Shown here piece after piece: positions 34,957 to 46,348 of a DNA stretch of 64,000 bases; the first letter of the stretch is position 1, and every line of letters starts with the position of its first letter. Source of the stretch: Chalara sp. BL73 (Eukaryota > Ascomycota > Leotiomycetes > Helotiales). The notes beneath the pieces are model-generated. The model ran no database searches. It was not told where the DNA came from and worked only from the letters and a program-made list of their open reading frames with translations. The stretch covers positions 1,736,001-1,800,000 of the forward strand of contig CAKJVC010000088.1 in the NCBI GenBank assembly GCA_918026815.1. Direction: 5' to 3'. Position numbers and translations under genes: made by a program.

Positions 34957-36290
34957 TCAAACTGCACCGCTAATAGACAGGCCACGAATCTCCTCAAGAA
35001 CTTCCTCAACCCTGGTATCAAGCTGTCCTTGCGCATATTGTTCACGAGTGTCGGGGTCGAGGTATTGCTGTACTTGAGCCATGCGGGAATACGCTTCGGC
35101 GCAGAAACGGAGTTGTATCTTGACTAAAGCTTCGAAAGATGGATCCAGATATGGGACACGTAGGTCAATAAGCTGTGGAAGCTCGGAGAATAGCTGCTCG
35201 TTGAGTTGCTCATACGCTGCCTTCGCCATTGCCTCTTCTTTTTCAGCGCGCGGTAATTTCGTCACATCTTTATCAGGCTTCTCGGCAAGTTTCTTAACTT
35301 TAGCGCGCATTGCATCATAGTCTATCATCTTGTTGTTGCGTTTCTTGATGCCTATAGTGTGTCAGATGTGAAATTACTCAGGCGTGGCGTAGACTTACAC
35401 TCGTTGACGTCTGGGAAATAGGCTGTAAAACGGGCAATAGGTTCAATCACTGTAGTACTAGACCGTGTAAGTGTAGTGACTAAAGCTAAGAAGCCGAAAC
35501 ATACCGGTATGGTCCATCGAGTGCTTTAATAGTTTCTGCATCCAGATCCTCCACTGCTTGCTTGTAGGAACGGCTGACGCCATCGCGGGCTCCAGAATCA
35601 CCATAAAATGCATCAATTGTCTCTGCTAAGCGCATCTGACTCGAGGTCATAGCTAAATTGCATTAACGATAGCGTAGAATCAAGCTAGGACGGGCTTACC
35701 ACGCAGAGAGTCAAGATATCCTTTTGATTCCTTCGCCAACTTATTTGCAGCTGCCTCCATCGTGCGATAGCGACTAATATCGATTAGCAGGAGCTTTGGT
35801 GGTACTATCATAAAATCTTTGGCCGCTATTTGAAGGATTTGAAGGCTGGTGCCCAATTCTGGGTCGAGCATAATCGAGCTTTGCAAGTCGCATGAGCTCG
35901 TTGACAGTTTCATTGGCGTCCTTACGACCGCAGAGAGCAACGAGCGTCTCATAGTGGTATTTGTAGTCTGGCATGTGGAAGGTTGTCGATTTGAATTGAT
36001 TTGTTGCGAGGTGCTATGTGGTGATTGTAAGAAAGTGTTGTGTTACTGACCGTTCCTCAACTTCGTAATCTCGGTCATTGGTCTTTTCAACATGACCTTC
36101 AATAAAGTTAGCATCGTATACTTGACGGCTAACCGTATCGTGCCATTGGCCGACCAGAAAGGATCACAAACCCGTCTTCATCATAACCTGGGTCGTCGCC
36201 CGGTTTACATTCTTTTTGAAGCCTGCCACCAATAATCAACACAACTCTTGCTGCATATCTTTATAGATTGTTCATACCTGCCCACGACAT
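34957..36290 (-). CDS. hob3: BAR-domain protein Rvs161/Hob3 (amphiphysin family)
   Basis: Seven exons: 36278-36290, 36172-36222, 36051-36096, 35700-35773, 35505-35652, 35399-35457 and 34957-35351; 261 aa, all phases consistent. The spliced start MSWAGFKKNVNRATTQ, then DRDYEVEERRYRTMEAA, FYGDSGARDGVSRSYKQAV and LIDLRVPYLDPSFEALVKIQ, are hallmarks of the Rvs161/Hob3 N-BAR proteins. The protein dimerises with an Rvs167-type partner to bend membranes during endocytosis and links to actin and Cdc42. The third intron (35774-36050) is 277 bp, far longer than its neighbours. Confidence 0.95.
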
Positions 36291-36700
36291 GTCTGCTGAT
36301 GGATGGATAGTATGCCAGTTCAGCGCAAAAGATTCTAAAAGATAAAGAAATGGTTACAGACGCTGGCGCAAACTCGTTGGTGTGATATGGAAAGTGGTTC
36401 TTGAAGTAAAGTATGAAGATCATCAGTGACGACGTTGTGGTGGCGGTGCGATGCGGCGCAAACGGCCGCATTTTCTGTGTTGTATCCGGTGCGCAAGAAT
36501 AATAATCCGGTTTTGCCCCTCCACTGGAAAAAAAAATGCTCTGGAATCACTTCCAGATTTCGACAACTAGGTTTCTAAAAGCTTCTACAATCAATTGAAA
36601 TCTCTAAAGGCCGAGAGTAGTCCAACCCAACTGTTTCATATATCTTCATCTCTTTTCAACCAGTTTACAAGCCAGCATCCCCCTAGCCTACATTATCAAG
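36291..36700. promoter_or_regulatory. Divergent promoter of Hob3 and Alb1
   Basis: 410 bases between two divergent starts. No specific operator recognised. Confidence 0.45.
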
Positions 36701-37153
36701 ATGCCATCTCGAGGAAATCCCAATGTTCCCAATAAGCAACGGCGTATAGCTAGTCGCCGAAAAGCCCAAAAGACCAACGCTATCAAGAAAATTGTCAAGA
36801 ATCCTCGCGGCACCGCCAGAAGCAGCGTCCTCTATCCCACCAGCGGCCCTGCTGCGCCTGTATCCAGCAAGAAAGCAAGGAAGCTGGAGTCGGCTGCGAA
36901 GCATGCGAGACAACGGCAGATTGAGAGGGCGATGGCAGCTGAGGGAGAAGTACGGATGACTGGTGGGTCATACGTATTGCAATGAGCGGGAATATAGGCA
37001 CTGATACAATTAGATGCACCAACTACCACGAAGAAGCAAGTACTGAAAAGCGAGGGTGAGATGATGGATGTGGACAAGCCTGCTACTGCAAGCAAGAACA
37101 AGACAAAGACCACTAAGGCAGACGAAGGTGCAGATGTCGATATGATCAAATGA
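36701..37153 (+). CDS. alb1: Alb1-like 60S ribosome biogenesis factor
   Basis: Exons 36701-36962 and 37014-37153; 133 aa. The protein is small, strongly basic and Lys/Arg/Ala-rich, with the N-terminus MPSRGNPNVPNKQRRIASRR, a central SKKARKLESAAKHARQRQIE helix and an acidic DADVDM-like tail. These fit the Alb1 family, which works with Arx1 on nuclear export and cytoplasmic maturation of pre-60S particles. The spliced second exon supplies the acidic tail (GEMMDVDKPAT to ADVDMIK). Confidence 0.88.
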
Positions 37154-38853
37154 AGGATACATAGTGGTGCTGGAAGACACGAGAGCATTACATTGAAATG
37201 GAGCGCTGTGGGTATATAACTTGTCCTGAAGGCATCGGCTACTTCTGGCAATATCTTTATAGGAGCTTTGGCGTTTGGCGTTGTGGTATTTGCAGGTATG
37301 TGTATATCTCTCTACATGAAATGCTGCAACATGATGAGAAAAACACAAGATTATCACAGACCTGTTCTTATTCATACTTGAGGAAATCTTGGAAATTTGC
37401 CTGATTTGCATCCTGATATACACTTTAATCTGTTCAGATTTTCAATATTTGAAAGCTAATTTGATGGGACAGATACCAATGGAGTGGAGATCTGGTCAAA
37501 ATCCTTGGTTATCCTACAGGCGTGCAAGATAATTATCGAGCCCCTACAAACTCATCGTCAATTCCACGAAGCTATGTCTACCAAGATTCTATTCCTTAGC
37601 ATTTCCCTCCCACGAGTTCGCATGCTTGTGGAAAATATTTTGGTTCTTATTCAACTAATGCCCTTACTTTCCAATTCTCGGCTCCCTCCCTCAGATTAAT
37701 TTAGATTACTCGTTCGGGACATATGTGGTCTGACTATTCTCGTATGCCCAGCCGAACCTCCTCGCAAGAAGATCCTGTCATCAATTCCTGATGTGACACC
37801 TGTAAAAGTAAATATACTTCCAAAACATGCCCGTGCGATTTCCCAGAATTGCACAGTTCTCCATCTCTTGCCGTGTTTACATGCGGAAAGCACTCGCTAG
37901 GAGGGTTCATGACTGAAGCTACGGTTGTGAGGCGAGCCTGCTAGAGGGTATCTGTTAGTGTGACCAGGTTTTGTTTCCAGGGAAGACGAAGTCTGCATAA
38001 GTAGAGGATGCCCTTACGCTACCAGCAGATTAGTATTCTAAGAGAGGATATAACAGGAGACCATACCCACTGTGCATGCAATGGCGACAACGTCGGCAGC
38101 GTATGAGAAGCACCCAAGAGTCCCGCGGGGGGGGGGTGATGGAAGATTTCAAAAAGAAAGGAAAACTTAAGTGTATATAGCATGTGCATCTTTTCTCAGA
38201 AATGAGTATAATATGCTCCAAAATAAAGCCTCTAATATGAAGCATACTGCCGGTGTAGAAAAATATATTTCTTCCGTCTGCTATAGGAACAACGAACACG
38301 TTACGATCAGGTCTTTTGGTTCTCATCCCTTTCCTCCTACTCGGAGGCTTGAGAGGAATTATTCGGCTCCCTTCTTGGTAAAAGGAGTCCATATCACCAT
38401 TAAATTCACTTGAAATTGCCTCAAAATGGTAGTATGAGTATTTAACTCTGGGCATTGAAGTCTTAATTCAGGAGAGAGAGAGAGAGGCATTGACCATTTA
38501 AAAACAAATACAGAGATTCATTTCAATTCCGACTTTTCAAGAGTCATGACTTAGTTTTTGCGCGATTATAAACACTCTTAGAAGCAGAAGCAGTCTTATT
38601 GATCACTGAAATGACAAATCAATGTCCCTAGTTCAAAAGGGTGCAGGAATGTTTTATCACGTGGTCGCCTATTTCAGGGGCAAGCAATGAAGTACGGCCC
38701 CTTGTCGACACCGGGAACAGCTTCGAACGTAGCTATTCAGTCAAGATTCCAAGACTAGGAATAAATCACGGTGACGAATACATGCCTATCCCAGACACTT
38801 ATTCCTTCAATTCCCTAATGTTCGTCTACAAAGTACTGTACATTCGGCCATGT
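37154..38853. other. Intergenic
   Basis: 1.7 kb with no supported gene. A run of 10 G lies at 38127-38136. Confidence 0.5.
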
Positions 38854-39523
38854 TCAAGATGCAACATCCTCCTCAACATAAGCTGGTGGTGGTTGTGGTT
38901 CTTCCAAAGCGTATACAGGAAGCTGTTCATCATCTTCATGTTGAAGCGTCGCAGAAGCACATGCACCCTCACCACCCTCATACCCTCCATCGTTCACAAT
39001 GTAGACGGTACCATAGTTTCCACAGTTTGCTGCCCTTAGTTTGTCCACTGGGATAGCCAAAATTTTCCACCTCCCTTCCATGTACTTGAATTTAAAGGAT
39101 CCAGTAACAGGGTCAAAGCCAGGCGTTACAACGCTCACTGGTGCACGATACCTCTCCTTCAAAACTTGGATGGTCCTCGTAACTCGAGTATCGATTATTG
39201 AGTAATGTGCCGAATAGATGATCCGCTTCAGTTTGCAAGACCAGGTCGAGGTGTATATGATTATGATATTTATTGTGGCTCTCTCGGGTCGGCCGTGAGG
39301 TTGAAGGGAAGCTTGTAGCTGCTGGGATGCGCTGTGGACACCAAAGTTAACGTTAGTTTGTATTTGAGCCAATGTTATGGTATGATATCACTGCCTCATG
39401 AGTTGTTTGTATAAAAGGCATAACTGAGAGCATTCCCTGCAACAGAATAGATATCAAAATACATCAATATAGAGAGCCTTGCTTCAAGGAGATGACTCAC
39501 CTCTGATTCTCGTGAGTTAGCAT
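38854..39523 (-). CDS. Hypothetical protein, 181 aa, three exons
   Basis: Exons 39501-39523, 39392-39436 and 38854-39331. The open 3' exon has no ATG of its own and a TGA just upstream. Splicing a 60-bp intron with a clear branch-like ACTAAC and a CACAG acceptor, plus a second small intron, gives a clean ATG start (MLTHENQRECSQLCLLYKQL) in frame. The body has HASQQLQASLQPHG, TRTIQVLKERYRAPVS and GFDPVTGSFKFKYMEGRW; it ends in a Pro/Glu-rich tail. I do not recognise a domain, but the composition and consistent splicing support a real gene. Function unknown. Confidence 0.65.
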
Positions 39524-40869
39524 TGTCTATATGCTGACTGTTGCTGATATGATTCTCTACAACAGTCTGCTGATAATGTGAAAGATTTGCCGAACTCTTT
39601 CTACTGCTTTATCGCATGCGAGGTGAGAGTGGTGGGTTGGGTGAAGTAGATAGGAAAGCCCCTAGAGATGGTTAATTCATAAAGTCCTGCCAGGCAGTAG
39701 CGGACATCTGAATTGGTTGGCAGACAGAACCACCTAGAAATCCAGCCTTACACACTTCAAATATTTTCACTTTGTATTTCTTTAAACCATAAGTTGTAGT
39801 TAATCCACCACCTCAATATCGATGCACAAAGTATTAAGGATCTTTAAGCAGCTGTTAAAATATCTTAAAATAACAGTTGATTTACATTGGGGAAGACAGA
39901 GCGACTAGTGGGCTATAGGTATACCTAATCTCTCAGCCTACCCAAGGCAAGCAGCATTGCAATATGAATATTCCTCCATACAAGCACCAGAAACCCTATT
40001 ATGTAATATATTTGGATAATGTCTCGGCAATGACTACTAGTAACTTGTGAGCAGAGCTCTTTGGCCAATGCAAAATATAAGCAAGAGTTCTACTCTCCTC
40101 CAAGAGAAACATGGCAAAATCCTCCCCAAAAAAAGATAAAAATATCATTATAGTAGATCAAGTTCACAAAACGAGTGCTGCATATATCAATCAGCCGTGC
40201 AAGAGTCCTGGAACGTTTCATCCTCAAAACCGAGTCTTTGAGCTTCACTTTTCCTCCATATAACTTGCAAGCCTCCGCTCCACGACAAAGTCGTATATTT
40301 CCTCGAATTGGATTGTAATGCGCCGTGCTAAGCTTTAAACATTCTGCACACCCCTAAATACTTGATTGTCATTGCTAGCACTCATCTGTTAATTATGGCA
40401 AAGATTCCTTCAACGCTGGTCGATTTCCAGTCAAATAGTCTACATTTACATCGGAATCTCAGCAAAATTAATGTTTAAATATTCTGGAAAGCTCCAAGCC
40501 ATGCCTATATAGTTGTATCTTGAATAGGTTTAAATAATATAACTATTGAACCATATTCCTTGCACTTAGTAGACTTGTTTATCCGACTCGTAGTTAAAAA
40601 AAAGGGTATTAGCCCAATCATGTGCTAGTTCTAGTGCCTGAATTCCGAGTTTGTAGAAATTTATGACTCTATGCGCCAGCATTCAACCCTCCTCCACGAA
40701 ATTTGTCGAATGCAAGCAAACCAAGATCAGATTCCAAATCCAATGTAGTGTGTTTTGCTTCTCATCACAGCCATTTCTCACTCGCGTTAAATGCAATACG
40801 AGTCTTTAACAACGCCTCACATTTCACTTCCTACCCTTTATCTACTACCCTCGGGCACAATTCGCAAAT
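39524..40869. other. Intergenic, AT-rich
   Basis: No gene that I can support. The region borders the decayed zinc-knuckle relics. Confidence 0.45.
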
Positions 40870-40911
40870 TGTCATGACTGTGGCAGTGTTTTCGGTCACC
40901 GCCTCAAAGAT
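40870..40911 (+). pseudogene. Relic of a C-terminal zinc knuckle (copy A)
   Basis: One frame reads CHDCGSVFGHRLKD. This matches the variant knuckle CX2CX5HX3C at the C-termini of the three intact genes downstream, except that the last Cys is Asp. No start, no continuous upstream frame and no stop in the family position are visible, so only this fragment is recognisable. Confidence 0.4.
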
Positions 40912-41204
40912 CGATACCATCGAAGAACTCACAATTGCCGATTCAGCTGAGGAAAGAACATGAAGATTGAAGGGTAGATTCACAACAAGCAAACCGGAGA
41001 TGCTCTTAAAATGCCAACTCCTTCTTCAACGAGGCGTTCGAGTCATTTCTCTCTAACGAAGCTAAAAACCTATACATCGTATCTCAGAAACCTCTCAAGC
41101 TATCCCCAATAACCGACATCGATAAGGACCAAGGTTTCTATCCCAAAGTTGGTAGCTGAAAGAAAACTGGACTTCCACAGACACGCCCAAAGAAGCCAAT
41201 CATT

Positions 41205-41312
41205 TGCGGAGCCTGCGGCCTCGATGCTCGTCAGGATTCAGATTGCTTTCTGACTAATTACGACAAGCTCATAGGTTTCCTTACCCGTCATCCTGAGCAG
41301 AGCGACCATTAA
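41205..41312 (+). pseudogene. Relic of the N-terminal Cys/His module (copy B)
   Basis: A 35-codon stretch begins CGACGLDARQDSDCF and continues LTNYDKLIGFLTRHPEQSD. It lines up with the module of the 42.5-kb gene (CTTCKGSSHDSSCC, then LRSYLNRHPGHRGYW) and the 44.0-kb gene (CTFCKRDGHTTDLC, then LATFIQRFPDQREHW). The zinc-ligand His is Arg, and the conserved Trp position is a TAA stop at 41310-41312. A TGA lies in frame at 41157-41159. It is a decayed member of the local family. Confidence 0.6.
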
Positions 41313-42458
41313 ATGCAGTATTATGGGCACTTCCAGAATAAAGCTGAAGTAAACTCAGCCAGTAAAGAATGCCGAGATTTGATTTATCTGTAGCTTAGAG
41401 AAGCTCTCTGCTCGCAATTGTGAAGAATAAATCTGGATTGGCGGGTAGTGGCCAAGAGAAGTTTTAAGAGGGATGCGTGGGTCATACAATAGCTGTGGCT
41501 TGCTGATATAGACAGGTTATTATCTATCTAGCCAGATTCTCTTCGAAGCGCGATATTCAACCTTTCGTCTTCATCCAGCGGGAAGCAGCAGCTTCGGGTC
41601 TATTGGACTTTTGCCTTGCTCTTCATTCTTCAGCATATGAGGTACGATTCGGCTCTCTCATACTGACCTTGATAGGGATCCGCTAGCTTTAATAGGAAAC
41701 CTAACAGTTTCTACAATGGCTTTTGCAAACGGTTTAGACGTCTGTGGATAAGGACTCTATACCATCGGATGGGCATGAAACAACCTGAGTGAATGTATAT
41801 TCCACAGCATACAAATAGAATCTCAATTAACACAAACTACTCACTTTAGTGTCTACTCCCAACCCGCTATACTGAATCCGGTGTCTCTGGTGAACTGCGA
41901 GCTCCTGTTATCCACAGCATCAACGCGTCCCCCTTTTTACAAGATCTCGCCAAAGAAGCCGCTATACCATATTAGGAAACATTCGCGAGCCCCTGAATTT
42001 TACTTATGATGACACTTATAGCATCCCAGTCAAATGGTTAAGAGTTGTGGATAAGTCTTTCATCACTTTATTCTTCTGTAAATCCAATAAATCACAATAA
42101 TTATCCATCAAGGGGGAAAGCAGACAATAACAACCCCAATTTTGGTGATAAAAGATGCTTCTTTCAAAATTGTACTTCTTCTCGTCAGTGTAGGCTTTGA
42201 AATAAAACACTAAACATTCCACTCGTATACTTAACTGTATATAAAAGAAATAAGTTTTCAATCTCTTAATAATCTGTGTCTGGAACCTCAGCCTTGTTAT
42301 TGTTTGTCCTTACCTAGACTAGTGCGCTTAGCAGGTTGGAGCGTCTATCTCACACCATCCTGAATTGAAATCAAACCCTCCTTCTACTTGCAAATCATCC
42401 TAAACAAACCTCACTCAAAGTCCGCAGTCATTGCTGGCGGTTGCTCGTCTCATTCAAG
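41313..42458. other. Intergenic between relics and first intact zinc-knuckle gene
   Basis: No supported gene. The sequence may contain further unrecognisable parts of decayed family copies. Confidence 0.4.
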
Positions 42459-43343
42459 ATGACTAGAAAGAAGAAGGCTAGGAAGATCTCTACTGACAGC
42501 CAAACCGCTCAAGCCACGGCCCCAGCTGGAGTTTTCGGTATCAACCCATTCGCTCTCCTCGATGACGAAGCCGATGACTCCCTAAAGGCACCTCCTCAGC
42601 TTGAGTCAATCAATCAACAAACGGTCTCGGCCTCGATCCCCAATGCAGAAAAGCAAACTGAAGGCGCAACTGCTCAATCAAAGCTGGTCAAGGAGAACGA
42701 CAACGAGTCTGAGAAATCTGGTTACTTAGACTCTATCACTAAACGCCCCAAGAGCATCAAATCCCTAACTCAAGAGTTATTATTCTGTACCACCTGCAAA
42801 GGTAGCAGCCATGACAGTTCTTGCTGCTTCTTAACCCATCCTGGGCAGCTTAGGTCTTACTTAAACCGTCACCCAGGTCATAGGGGGTACTGGAAACGCC
42901 AAGTACAGGCTTATCAAGCTTTAATCGCGGATACGGAGATCGAGGAGATCGAGCGTCATGAGCTTCCCCATTTCAAGCCAAAGACGCCAGACAATCAGAA
43001 ATACTGCGGAGATTTCAACAACCTTCATTTACAAGTCAACGACGCTACCTATCCAAACTCAAGCAAATCGACCATTCGCTCCCTTCACGATGCAGCATCC
43101 AGTGAAGTTGACGGTAACTATGCCGTGTCCGAATCGAATAATGAGAACGCCACACCTGAGATTCTTGGTCCTGCTTATGACACAAACTTTGAGCTTGTTA
43201 ATAATGTACAACTTCGAGACCGCCCATCTATATATCTGACCACCGATGTGCCTACTGGCTACTGCTGGTGCTGCGGTGCATTTTATGGACACATTATGGG
43301 ATGCTGGGCTGGAAAATTCGGATATCGTCGATTCTTCCGCTGA
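42459..43343 (+). CDS. Zinc-knuckle protein 1 of a local family
   Basis: Intronless; 294 aa from the ATG at 42459. A basic start (MTRKKKARK) is followed by a hydrophilic region of about 100 residues. Next comes a CCHC module, CTTCKGSSHDSSCC (CX2CX4HX4C), with the partner stretch HPGQLRSYLNRHPGHRGYWK. After about 120 polar residues the protein ends with CWCCGAFYGHIMGC, a variant knuckle CX2CX5HX3C, and an aromatic/basic tail. Zinc knuckles usually bind single-stranded RNA or DNA. Two intact relatives follow on the same strand and two relics precede it. I do not recognise a named family. Confidence 0.75.
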   Translation: MTRKKKARKISTDSQTAQATAPAGVFGINPFALLDDEADDSLKAPPQLESINQQTVSASIPNAEKQTEGATAQSKLVKENDNESEKSGYLDSITKRPKSIKSLTQELLFCTTCKGSSHDSSCCFLTHPGQLRSYLNRHPGHRGYWKRQVQAYQALIADTEIEEIERHELPHFKPKTPDNQKYCGDFNNLHLQVNDATYPNSSKSTIRSLHDAASSEVDGNYAVSESNNENATPEILGPAYDTNFELVNNVQLRDRPSIYLTTDVPTGYCWCCGAFYGHIMGCWAGKFGYRRFFR

Positions 43344-44000
43344 TCATACGAAAAAGCAAATTCATGTTTATTATTTATCGAGTGCGGGTGCTTTAGGTTT
43401 TCGATTGAGCATTGAAAGTCAGAAAGGTATTGTGACAAAGGTGTTTGATCTCGTGGAGAGCGAAGCAGAGCGGGATCTGGAGACACCGAGAGTTCTTCTA
43501 TAGTAAATAGAAGCGAGTTCTCAAATATTTGCACAGACCAGTGTGTAATGTCATGAACAACTAACTCTTTTATGCTAAGTCCTGAGAGTCCCAAAAATCC
43601 CAAATTCGAAGCCGTTGATGATACTTCACCTTCACGAATATATCCTGCAAATGCCTTCTTCAAAGATCGCCTTTCATATTCAATGCTATACATGTTCACT
43701 GACTTGGCAGGTTGTCTCAGTTGGCGGCTAGCGGAGCACTTATGATATTCACCACTCTGTCCAATAGCAAAATACACCTATTTGCTTCTACCAACACTTA
43801 AAATGTAGGCCTCGTTCTCCAAATTTGTTTTTGCCTTCTTCAAAACACAACATCACGGCAATCTCCCAACACCCCAGCATCCCGCACACTATTCGCTTCT
43901 TCTAAAATTTGCTGATAATCTCTCTACCTCTCAAGTCGTCGCAAGTCGCTTTGATTGCCACTTGATCTGTTCATATCAATTGCTTCTCACAACAGACAAA
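43344..44000. other. Intergenic between zinc-knuckle genes 1 and 2
   Basis: About 660 bases holding the 3' end of gene 1 and the promoter of gene 2; no other feature seen. Confidence 0.45.
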
Positions 44001-44756
44001 ATGCACCACCATCCCAGCAGCAACTTGAAGGGCAGAATGCCAGCCAGTGTCAATCCTAACGTCGTCGGCAGTCGGGCACAGCGATCTCACCCAATCTCAG
44101 CAGCTCCATTCTATGAAGCGTACGCAAGCACTGCGATTCCTTTGCAGAAAAGCCCTACTCACTCGAGGCATTCCACCATGGCCGTCTGCAATACCATGAG
44201 CTCCGCTCCTACGAATCATCCATACGCCAGTAGCCCAGGTCGAGTCCAAGCCATCGAGCCTTTCTCTCCTTTTAGTTCCCAATCACAACCTATATTCAAT
44301 TATACGGGCGGTTACAATCAGGGTCAAAGCCAAAGCTATTATTTGGGCAGTCAAGGCGGTGAAAGTTATTATCATAGTTCCGACCAAGGCTATAGAGCTC
44401 CTCCATTTGTTGGCAATGCTCCCTCACGGCAAGATCGAAGCACCACGAAGTGCACCTTCTGCAAGAGGGATGGGCACACAACCGACTTATGCTTCTTGGC
44501 CAATCCGGCTCGATTGGCAACTTTTATTCAACGCTTTCCAGACCAGAGGGAACACTGGGAGAAGAAACTGAAGCTTCATCAACAACGGCAGGCTAAGAAA
44601 GAAGAGCAGTTTCAAAGTCGTCCTCGAGCCTGCTTCAAGTGTGGCTCCACCGAACATATGATCAACAGTTGCCCACAAAACCGCGTTTGTCCAACATGTG
44701 GGGTTCGAAATAGTCACGGCTATGGCTGTGCCGCTACTTTCGGTAGTTATCACTGA
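44001..44756 (+). CDS. Zinc-knuckle protein 2 of a local family
   Basis: Intronless; 251 aa from the ATG at 44001. The N-terminal ~145 residues are low-complexity, ending in a prion-like Gln/Gly/Tyr/Ser stretch (YNQGQSQSYYLGSQGGES). Three Cys/His units follow: CTFCKRDGHTTDLC with its partner LATFIQRFPDQREHWEKK, a canonical knuckle CFKCGSTEHMINSC, and the C-terminal variant CPTCGVRNSHGYGC. The combination of a low-complexity tail and knuckles is typical of RNA-binding, condensate-forming proteins, but that is inference. Confidence 0.75.
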   Translation: MHHHPSSNLKGRMPASVNPNVVGSRAQRSHPISAAPFYEAYASTAIPLQKSPTHSRHSTMAVCNTMSSAPTNHPYASSPGRVQAIEPFSPFSSQSQPIFNYTGGYNQGQSQSYYLGSQGGESYYHSSDQGYRAPPFVGNAPSRQDRSTTKCTFCKRDGHTTDLCFLANPARLATFIQRFPDQREHWEKKLKLHQQRQAKKEEQFQSRPRACFKCGSTEHMINSCPQNRVCPTCGVRNSHGYGCAATFGSYH

Positions 44757-46348
44757 GCTCGCACAATCTATGATGAGGCTGCCTAGTCGCAGGCCGTGAG
44801 GCTGTTTCGCTTTCATCACTGGTATTTCCTTAAAATTACGACCATGCATCACTGGGCATAATGATAGGCATTCAGTTTGTATCATTGCCTTTTCAGTGGA
44901 TTGTTGCATGGATTTATGAGCTTGAGGGGTGTATCATGGAATCCGAGCCACAATACTCAGAATGCAGAAATTAGCCACTTTTAGCACATGACTTTAAGGA
45001 TTGAGCAACATGATGTCTCCTCATACAATTTCTCTTTTTGGTTTCACTATTGCTCTATGGAGGTTACTTCTGGTTGTCAACTTCCCAGATTTGTGTTATG
45101 GTGGCTCTTGGATTGAGTAAGACGACAACTTTTGCTTGGAACCTTCGATCTCATAGACAAAATCAAGCACATTCAACAGTTTCTGAATGAATCGTAAAAT
45201 GCTATCTGTAGCAAATTAAATGGTCGTACTAATCCTTTATCTTGATAGAATGTGTCTCTCCTCTTGAAGTGTTGCTGTTTGCATGCTAATGATTAATCCA
45301 TGGGTTCGACCACCCTAATAGTTAAATAATTGAGAGTTGGCAATATTTGCTGCAGGTCATTGACCAAGAAACGGGGTCGCTTAATCTCACTTGCCCATTG
45401 AAACTGTGTTCTTATTGAGCTCAATTTCTATTATTAAAAAACGTTTTGCGAGGATAATCAACCCAACGTGGCACGAAGTTTACAGTGTAACTTACCACAG
45501 CCCACCTTGTTATAGTATGTTGTTTAGAGTCTTTTTTGGGAGTTATACTTGTAAGACTGCTGCGTGAGCCAAAATCTCTGCAGTTCAGTGTTTCCCAAGA
45601 GGCAAACAGGCTATACTAAGGAGTATAAATGACTACGCTTCAACTTCAACAATTTGCGTTTTGTTTTCACATGGAACAAGCGGCTGCAAGCCTTCAAGAC
45701 TGTTCCAACAATAATGATTTCGCGGAGACCAGCAGCTCGACTGACAAGAGTTACAATGGATCACCATGGGATTTGATCAACCAACAATCCAACATGTTGA
45801 GGGTTTTAAAACAGTCAATCTAATCTACCTCATAAGCTCTCAAGGCAATAGAAAGTGATTATATATATGTGGTTCAATACGCGATGTAATCTCTGGTTTT
45901 TTGTTGATTTCTGTTTTAAAAGCGATTATTGCACTGTTGATTTTCAATACTCAGAATATAGCATGAAGGCTAATTTTCAAAAATTGTAGATTACACCACA
46001 ATACCGAGATTTAGTTTACAATATGTCATTGGAGCAGCTACCTTGTGCTAAATTTTGAGTTGCTGATGGCGACAAAACCGTATCTATGTAGGCCAACCAA
46101 CCCCTGAATTAGGCGATCACATGATTGTCCATTTTGGGTAAAGACCAAAACAGTGGTAACCGCCCTATCTCTTATATCTTATGAACTTCTCCAATTGATT
46201 GCTAACACATAGCTACACAGGCCATACCCAGTCTTGAAGTATTAGTAGTTATTTAGCTACCATCATCGGAACTTTTTTCTCAAATCGAGAAAGAGGCTCA
46301 CAGCCATATAGCTTGCTTCTTCGAATCACAACTGGCACGTCTTCTCAA
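44757..46348. other. Intergenic between zinc-knuckle genes 2 and 3; one weak small frame
   Basis: A 64-codon frame with a true ATG (45629-45823, +) codes for a Gln/Asn/Ser-rich peptide with no Cys/His module. It may be a small gene or chance. Otherwise nothing is supported. Confidence 0.35.
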
